A DNA stretch of 7,333 nucleotides. It comes from a bacterium. Lineage in GTDB: Bacteria; Vulcanimicrobiota; Vulcanimicrobiia; Vulcanimicrobiales; SCRA01. Numbering within the stretch: the first letter of the stretch is position 1; each line of letters begins with the position of its first letter. The notes under the pieces were generated by a model, which did no database searches, was not told the origin of the DNA, and saw only the letters and a program-made list of their open reading frames with translations. Made by a program: the position numbers and the translations under genes. The stretch is from assembly GCA_028869325.1 (NCBI GenBank), contig JAGWST010000005.1, forward strand, positions 1 to 7,333. The letters run 5' to 3'. This document shows positions 1-7,333 of the stretch, in pieces.

Positions 1-1679
1 CGCCGCGCGCACAGCGCGGCTGCCCCGCCCGCCACCGGCGTGCTGCGGCTGCCGTAGGTGCCCAGGCCGTAGGGCGCCGTGTCGGTGTCACCCTCCTCCA
101 CCAGGACGTCGGCGGCCGAGAGGCCCAGCTCGTTCGCGACGATCTGCGCAAAGGTCGTCTCGTGGCCCTGGCCCTGATGGCGAACGCCGAAGCGCGCCAG
201 CGCCTTCCCGGTGGGGTGCACGCGGATCTCCGCGCTGTCGAACATCTTGATGCCCAGGATGTCGAACTGCGCGTTCGGGCCCGCGCCGACGATCTCCGTG
301 AAGCTGGAGAGACCGATGCCCATCAGCTCGCCGCGCTTGCGGCGCTCGGCTTGCTCGCGGCGCAGATCGTCGTAGCCGATCTGCGCGAGCGCCTTCTCGA
401 AGTTCGCCCGGTAGGCTCCGCTGTCGTACGTCCAGCCCAGCGGCGTCGTGTACGGGAAGCGCTCCGGCGGGACGAAGTTCTTTCTGCGCAGATCGGCGGG
501 ATCCGTCTTCAGCTCTTGCGCCAGCACGTCCATGGCACGCTCGATGAGATACGAGGCCTCCGTCACGCGGAACGAGCAACGATAGGAGACGCCTCCCGGC
601 GGCTTGTTGGTGTAGACGGCATCGACGTCGACGAAGGCGTTCGTGAAATCGTAGGATCCCGTACAGATGTTGAAGAGCCCGGCCGGCCATTTCGAGGGGT
701 TGGCTTGCGAGTCGAAGGCCCCGTGATCGGCCAGCGTGTGCACGCGCAGCGCCTGCACGCGGCCGTCCTTGGTCGCTCCGATCTCCGCTGTCATGTGATA
801 GTCGCGCGCGAACGCGGTACTGGTCAGGTGCTCCGTGCGCGTCTCCACCCACTTGACGGGGTGTCCCGTAACGATGGAGGCCACGACGGCGACGACGTAG
901 CCGGGATAGACACCCACCTTCGCTCCGAAGCCTCCACCGATGTCGGGAGAGACCACGCGAATCATGTGCTCCGGGAGTTTCGCCACCAGCGCGAGCACGG
1001 TGCGATAGACGTGCGGCGCCTGCGAGGTCACGTAGAGCGTGAGGCGCCCGGTCGCCTTGTTCATGTCGGCGACGCAGCCGCACGTCTCCAGCGGCGAAGC
1101 GTGGCAGCGCGGGAAGTAGACGTCCTGCTTGACGACGACATCGGACTTTGCGAGCGCATCTCCCGTGGCCTTGGCGTCTCCGGACTCCCAGTGCCAGATG
1201 TGGTTCGTCTTCTTCTCCCGGTCGTCGCGCAGCAGCGGCGCATCCTCATCCAGCGCGCGCTTCGCATCCACCAGCGCCGGCAGGGCATCGTACTCCACGT
1301 CCACGGCGGCCGCCCCGTCGTAGGCAGCCCCCCGGCTCTCGGCAACGACGGCGGCGACCTCCTGATACTGGAAGAGCACCTTGCCGGTGGCGAGGACCAT
1401 CTGCTTGTCGCCCGCGAGCGTCGGCATCCAGTGCAGGCCTAGCCCCGCCAGGTCCTCGCCGGTGATCACGGCCAGCACGCCCGGCGTGCTCAACGCTCGC
1501 TGCTTCTCGATGGAGATCAGGCGTGCATGGGCATACGGGCTGCGGACGAGAGCCATGTGGAGCATCCCCGGCAGCGTGATGTCGTCGAGGTAGCGGCCCT
1601 GGCCCTGGATGAAGCGTGGATCCTCTTTGCGCTTGAGCGCGACGCCGAGAGCGGGTACGGTCGCAGCTTCGGTCACCAT
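1..1679 (-). CDS. coxL: Aerobic carbon monoxide dehydrogenase, large (molybdenum-copper) subunit, form I; 3' end cut by window edge
   Basis: CoxL is the catalytic subunit of aerobic CO dehydrogenase. It oxidises CO with water to CO2 at a Mo-S-Cu centre bound by molybdopterin cytosine dinucleotide. The frame is open from ATG at 1679 to the left edge, giving 559 codons; the family is about 800 residues, so roughly the last 240 are missing, including the expected C-terminal catalytic glutamate. Visible landmarks are LHWMPTLAGD near the N-terminus, SPLETCGCV, the SQAPH segment with Gln220, DIGGGFGAK, the active-site loop SYRCSFR (residues 365-371, copper-binding Cys368), GQGHETTFAQ and GLGTYGSRSTPVAGG. 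From memory of Oligotropha CoxL, Gln240 and Cys388 match Gln220 and Cys368 with the same 20-residue offset, so spacing is conserved and the start is plausible. The Cys-containing loop separates form I from form II (AYRGAGR). An AGGGAG ribosome site at 1689-1694 precedes the start by 9 bases. The gene lies 22 bases after coxS in the same operon. Confidence 0.95.
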   Translation of the reverse strand, partial: MVTEAATVPALGVALKRKEDPRFIQGQGRYLDDITLPGMLHMALVRSPYAHARLISIEKQRALSTPGVLAVITGEDLAGLGLHWMPTLAGDKQMVLATGKVLFQYQEVAAVVAESRGAAYDGAAAVDVEYDALPALVDAKRALDEDAPLLRDDREKKTNHIWHWESGDAKATGDALAKSDVVVKQDVYFPRCHASPLETCGCVADMNKATGRLTLYVTSQAPHVYRTVLALVAKLPEHMIRVVSPDIGGGFGAKVGVYPGYVVAVVASIVTGHPVKWVETRTEHLTSTAFARDYHMTAEIGATKDGRVQALRVHTLADHGAFDSQANPSKWPAGLFNICTGSYDFTNAFVDVDAVYTNKPPGGVSYRCSFRVTEASYLIERAMDVLAQELKTDPADLRRKNFVPPERFPYTTPLGWTYDSGAYRANFEKALAQIGYDDLRREQAERRKRGELMGIGLSSFTEIVGAGPNAQFDILGIKMFDSAEIRVHPTGKALARFGVRHQGQGHETTFAQIVANELGLSAADVLVEEGDTDTAPYGLGTYGSRSTPVAGGAAALCAR

Positions 1680-1701
1680 CTCCGTGGTCTCCCTTTGCGC
1701 G

Positions 1702-2196
1702 TCAGTCGGCGACGGCTGCGGCAGCCGGCTGGGACAACTCGGCAGCAGCCCGTTGCACCGCCTTCACGATGTTCTGATAGCCGGTGCAGCGGCAGATGTT
1801 TCCGGAGATCGCCCTGCGGATCTCGGCCTCGCTCGGCTTGGGATTGCGTGCCAGCAGCGCTTTCGTCGTCATCAGCATGCCGGGCGTGCAGTAGCCGCAC
1901 TGCAGAGCGTGCTCCTCCCAGAAGCTCTTCTGCAGTGGATGGAGCTCGCCGCCGTGGGCCAACGCCTCGACCGTCTCGATGCTGCAGCCGTCTGCCTGCA
2001 CGGCGAACATGGTGCAGCTCTTGACGGGTGTGCCGTCTACCAGGACGGTGCACGCGCCGCAACTGGTCGTGTCGCAGCCGATGTGCGTTCCGGTGAGGCC
2101 CAGCGTCTCACGAAGGAGATACACCAGCGGTAGGCGCGGCTCGACGTCCAGCTCGTTCACCGTGCCGTTGACGGTGATCTGGATGTGGTAGCTCAC
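1702..2196 (-). CDS. coxS: Aerobic carbon monoxide dehydrogenase, small (iron-sulfur) subunit
   Basis: CoxS carries two [2Fe-2S] clusters that pass electrons from the Mo-Cu site in CoxL to the FAD in CoxM. The 164-residue product is full length for the family. The N-terminal plant-type ferredoxin domain has Cys41, Cys46, Cys49 and Cys61 ([10 protein letters not shown], then KSC). The C-terminal helical domain has Cys100 and Cys103 (QCGYCTPGM) and Cys135 and Cys137 (NICRCTGY). All eight cluster ligands are present. The start is GTG at 2196, and its GTGA overlaps the TGA stop of coxM by four bases, which suggests translational coupling. A GGGGGGA purine run at 2202-2208 sits just upstream. Small subunits of xanthine dehydrogenase-type hydroxylases look similar, so the CO dehydrogenase assignment rests on the form I CoxL next door. 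Confidence 0.96.
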   Translation of the reverse strand: MSYHIQITVNGTVNELDVEPRLPLVYLLRETLGLTGTHIGCDTTSCGACTVLVDGTPVKSCTMFAVQADGCSIETVEALAHGGELHPLQKSFWEEHALQCGYCTPGMLMTTKALLARNPKPSEAEIRRAISGNICRCTGYQNIVKAVQRAAAELSQPAAAAVAD

Positions 2197-3071
2197 GTGC
2201 GTCCCCCCGATGCCTCGACGGCGGCACGAACGGCTCGCAGCGCGCGCGCCGTCAGTACGCGGAACATGTCCTTCTTGTAGTCGGCCGGCCCGCGCGTGTC
2301 GGCCGTGGGGTCCGCCTGCGCCGCGGCCTCGGCGGCGGCAATGGTGGCGTCGTCGAGCATTTTGCCCGTGAGCATGCGCTCCGCTGCGGCGGCACGCCGG
2401 GAGATGGGCCCGGCGGCGCAGAGGCCGATGCCGGCCTGCTCGACGGTGCCTTGGGCGTTCAGCATTATCTGCACGCCGACGCCGGCGGTGGCGAAGTCGC
2501 CAACTTTACGCTCGATCTTCTGATAGTTGCCGCCGCTGCGTGGGCCCGGCGTCGGGACGCGCACTTCGCTCAGAAGCTCGTCCGGCTTGAGCACGGTGGT
2601 GAATGCGTCGGCGAGAAACTCATCGAGCGGAATGCGCCGCTCACCCTCGGGGCCAACGACGACCGCCTCTGCGCGCGCGGCGAGAAGTGCCGCACCCCAG
2701 TCTCCCGCGGGGTCGGCGTGAACGAGCGAGCCGCAGATCGTTCCACGGTTGCGCACGACGGGATCCGCGATGATGCCGACGGCGCTGAAGAGCAGCGGAT
2801 ACCCCTCGCGGATCGTGGCCGACGATTCGACCTGCGCGTGGGTGACGGCGGCGCCGATGCGCAGATAGCCAGCCTCTTCCTTGAAGACGCGCAGCTCCGG
2901 GATGCGCATAATGTCGATGAGCAAGCTCGGCGACGCAAGGCGAAAGCGCATCATCGGGATCAGGCTCTGGCCTCCAGCAAGGATCTTTCCCTCACCGTCC
3001 TTGCCGCGAAGCAGCGCGAGCGCCTCAGCGATGGTCTTTGGGGCCGCGTATTCGAATGCCGCTGGAATCAC
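2193..3071 (-). CDS. coxM: Aerobic carbon monoxide dehydrogenase, medium (FAD) subunit
   Basis: CoxM is the flavoprotein subunit. It takes electrons from the iron-sulfur clusters of CoxS and hands them to the quinone pool or another acceptor. The 292-residue length is normal for the family. The two FAD-binding segments are visible: [10 protein letters not shown] (residues 32-41) and [19 protein letters not shown] (TICGS at 111-115, more often TIGGS). The [16 protein letters not shown] and [11 protein letters not shown] segments match the C-terminal CO dehydrogenase flavoprotein domain. Translation starts at GTG 3071, seven bases after a perfect GGGAGG site. The start aligns with the usual family N-terminus (short lead-in, then FEYAAPKT). 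It is the first gene of the M-S-L order typical of form I clusters, and it overlaps coxS by four bases. It lies 87 bases downstream of eno on the same strand and may be read from its own promoter or from read-through. Confidence 0.95.
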   Translation of the reverse strand: MIPAAFEYAAPKTIAEALALLRGKDGEGKILAGGQSLIPMMRFRLASPSLLIDIMRIPELRVFKEEAGYLRIGAAVTHAQVESSATIREGYPLLFSAVGIIADPVVRNRGTICGSLVHADPAGDWGAALLAARAEAVVVGPEGERRIPLDEFLADAFTTVLKPDELLSEVRVPTPGPRSGGNYQKIERKVGDFATAGVGVQIMLNAQGTVEQAGIGLCAAGPISRRAAAAERMLTGKMLDDATIAAAEAAAQADPTADTRGPADYKKDMFRVLTARALRAVRAAVEASGGRT

Positions 3072-3078
3072 GCGTCGA

Positions 3079-3084
3079 CCTCCC
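3079..3084 (-). promoter_or_regulatory. Ribosome binding site of coxM
   Basis: On the minus strand this reads GGGAGG, seven bases before the GTG at 3071. It is a near-ideal Shine-Dalgarno match and supports the GTG as the true start of coxM. Confidence 0.75.
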
Positions 3085-3158
3085 GACCGTCACCAATCAT
3101 TCAGCCGCGGCAAATATGCCACCTAGGGAGAATGCGTTCGCTTACTCGGGGGAGGTGT

Positions 3159-6249
<3,091 letters not shown>

Positions 6250-6326
6250 GCTCACCCCGCGCCCTTGGGCGGGCGCCGCCTCCGCCCCTCCAGGGGGCGG
6301 CATCCGGAGCGGGAAGCACCGGGAAC
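6250..6326. promoter_or_regulatory. Divergent intergenic region between the glycosyltransferase gene and birA
   Basis: This 77-base gap separates two divergently transcribed genes, so promoters for both must lie in it or extend into the flanking coding sequence. No convincing -10 or -35 boxes are visible because it is very GC-rich. It contains GCCCTTGGGC, a GGCGCC palindrome and a strong hairpin (listed separately). Weak purine runs (GGAGCGGGAAG at 6306-6316) may serve as the birA ribosome site. Confidence 0.5.
6282..6300. repeat. GC-rich inverted repeat (hairpin) upstream of birA and the glycosyltransferase gene
   Basis: The sequence CCGCCCCTCCAGGGGGCGG pairs as a 7-bp perfect stem (6282-6288 with 6294-6300), plus a possible T-G wobble, around a very short loop. 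No T tract follows on either strand, so it does not look like an intrinsic terminator. It could be an operator or a leader structure in the birA transcript, ending 26 bases before its ATG, or simply a by-product of high GC. The pairing is seen directly; the role is not known. Confidence 0.55.
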
Positions 6327-7058
6327 ATGTGGCGGATCGAACGCGTCGACGAGACGGGCAGCACAAACGACGACATCACCCCCCGTCTGGGCGCAGCCGA
6401 AGCCGGCCTGGTCCTGGTGACCGACCTGCAGACGGCGGGGCGCGGCCGCCGCGCGGGGCGGAGTTGGGTGGCGCCGCGAGGGAGCGGTCTCCTCTTCACC
6501 GCCGCGCTGCCGCGACCGATCGCGCCGCATGCGCTGTGGTGCGTAACGTTCTGGGCATCGCTTGCGATTCGCGATGCCGTGCGGCGCACGTGCGGCGTCG
6601 CGCCGTCGCTGATCTGGCCCAACGATCTGCTGATCGAGGGCCGCAAGGTCTGCGGCATCCTGTGCGTGAGCCGCATCGAGGGCGAGCGCGCCTGGATCGC
6701 CGTCGGCAGCGGGCTCAACGTGCACCGCCCGCGTGACGGCGGAGCGCTAGCCGAGATCTCACCTCCGCCGGCGTTCCTCTCCGACCTCGATCCGGGCGCC
6801 GATCGCGGGCGCCTGCTGGACGCGATCCTGGGCGCCTACGCCGCGAGGCTCGCGGAGCTCGACGATCCGCACGGCGTTGCGCGGCGCTGGGAGCGCGAGG
6901 CGGGCCTCGACGGCACCCCCTACCAGGTCGTGCCGGACGGCGAGACGGCACCGCGCAGCGTGATCGCACGGCGCATCTCCTACCCAGGGTCGCTGGTCGT
7001 CGAGCAGGACGGCGTCGAACGCACCGTCACGCTCGCCGACGTGCGCCTCCTGCGCTAG
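6327..7058 (+). CDS. birA: Biotin--[acetyl-CoA-carboxylase] ligase, catalytic domain only
   Basis: The enzyme activates biotin with ATP to biotinyl-5'-AMP and attaches it to the lysine of biotin carboxyl carrier proteins such as that of acetyl-CoA carboxylase. The 243-residue product has GSTNDD (11-16), the biotinyl-AMP loop GRGRRAGRSW (38-47), WPND (97-100) and RKVCGIL (106-112) with the expected catalytic-site Lys107, followed by GSGLNV and a small C-terminal barrel-like domain ending in VTLADVRLLR. There is no N-terminal helix-turn-helix, so it is the monofunctional type, which would not act as the biotin-operon repressor. ATG 6327 is chosen because MWRIERVDETGSTN matches the usual start of the catalytic domain. 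The frame is open back to 6222, but that would overlap the 5' end of the divergent glycosyltransferase gene and adds no recognisable domain. The residue before WPND is isoleucine instead of the common lysine. Confidence 0.95.
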   Translation: MWRIERVDETGSTNDDITPRLGAAEAGLVLVTDLQTAGRGRRAGRSWVAPRGSGLLFTAALPRPIAPHALWCVTFWASLAIRDAVRRTCGVAPSLIWPNDLLIEGRKVCGILCVSRIEGERAWIAVGSGLNVHRPRDGGALAEISPPPAFLSDLDPGADRGRLLDAILGAYAARLAELDDPHGVARRWEREAGLDGTPYQVVPDGETAPRSVIARRISYPGSLVVEQDGVERTVTLADVRLLR

Positions 7059-7099
7059 GAGCCGGTCACGGCCGCTGGCGCGCGGTCATGGCCCGATCT
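7059..7099. other. Convergent gap between birA and the archaemetzincin gene
   Basis: These 41 bases separate two genes that end toward each other. The only small dyad is GCCGGTCACGGC, which has 4-bp arms and no following T run. No intrinsic terminator is visible for either gene. Confidence 0.5.
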
Positions 7100-7333
7100 T
7101 CACTGGGTCTTGGCTCGCGACCGTCGGTCGCAGCCCTCGCAGAAGTGCGAGAGCTTGTTGTCGGTATCGTAGATCGAGTTGGAGAAGTACATCACGCAGC
7201 GCGCGTTGTAACAGTGCTTCAACCCGAAGGCGTGGCCAAGCTCGTGGACGCACTCCTTGAGCGCTCGCTGGAAGAGGACGTTCTCGTCGCCCTCCTCGCC
7301 GTAGAAATCGGTGCGCAGCCGGTGCGTCGAGAC
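7100..7333 (-). CDS. amzA: Archaemetzincin-type zinc metalloprotease, C-terminal part; 5' end cut by window edge
   Basis: The last 77 residues of a minus-strand gene are visible, open to the right edge and ending at TGA 7100-7102. They carry the full archaemetzincin signature. HELGHAFGLKH has the three zinc-binding histidines and the catalytic glutamate (visible residues 30-40). It is followed directly by Cys41, then Cys46, a methionine-turn residue (CVM, Met48) and a closing CEGC pair (Cys65, Cys68), the cysteines that bind a second structural zinc in this family. SNSIYDTDNKLSHFC between them is also typical. The family is usually about 180 residues, so the N-terminal half lies outside the window. 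It is a soluble metzincin peptidase whose natural substrates are poorly known. It converges on birA with a 41-base gap, and its operon partners cannot be seen. Confidence 0.92.
   Translation of the reverse strand, partial: VSTHRLRTDFYGEEGDENVLFQRALKECVHELGHAFGLKHCYNARCVMYFSNSIYDTDNKLSHFCEGCDRRSRAKTQ

Noticed and set aside
162..1442. Long plus-strand open frame (426 codons) opposite coxL
   Set aside because: Its translation is rich in Arg, Ala and Val with no recognisable domain, and it lies wholly antisense to the clearly conserved coxL. It is a product of high GC content.
6250..6366. N-terminal extension of the glycosyltransferase
   Set aside because: It would run over the start of birA, and the residues look like translated intergenic sequence. 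The GT-B fold begins just after the ATG at 6249.
7059..7099. Possible bidirectional terminator between birA and the archaemetzincin gene
   Set aside because: The only dyad has 4-bp arms and no T or A run, too weak to call.

Overview
The window is GC-rich and densely coded. Codon third positions are mostly G or C, GTG starts are used, and genes overlap or are separated by short gaps, so this looks like a bacterial chromosome. I cannot assign a phylum from the sequence. A form I aerobic CO dehydrogenase, a single-domain biotin ligase and an archaemetzincin would fit soil-type, Gram-positive-like or candidate-phylum lineages that scavenge trace gases, but this is inference. No mobile element, CRISPR array, tRNA or rRNA gene was seen.

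Layout: six genes run on the minus strand, listed here in transcription order from high to low coordinates. They are a GT4-type glycosyltransferase (6249 to 4966), nucleoside diphosphate kinase ndk (4935 to 4477), enolase eno (4448 to 3159), then coxM (3071 to 2193), coxS (2196 to 1702) and coxL (1679 to beyond the left edge). The first three are 28 to 30 bases apart and probably form one operon. An 87-base gap separates eno from coxM. coxM and coxS overlap by four bases, and coxS and coxL are 22 bases apart. On the plus strand, a birA-type biotin-protein ligase (6327 to 7058) diverges from the glycosyltransferase across a 77-base gap that holds a strong GC hairpin. Converging on birA from the right edge is the C-terminal end of an archaemetzincin metalloprotease on the minus strand (7333 to 7100).

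Function: CoxM (FAD), CoxS (two [2Fe-2S] clusters) and CoxL (Mo-Cu active site) together form the CO dehydrogenase that oxidises CO to CO2 and passes electrons to the respiratory chain. CoxL carries the cysteine-containing active-site loop (SYRCSFR) diagnostic of true form I enzymes, so this is very probably a real CO oxidiser and not a generic xanthine-dehydrogenase-family hydroxylase. Enolase and Ndk are central-metabolism housekeeping enzymes. The glycosyltransferase substrate is unknown.

I see no clearly undescribed system. The points most worth a second look are the CO dehydrogenase with its small active-site-loop variation, the archaemetzincin, and unusual residues in otherwise conserved motifs of enolase and Ndk.
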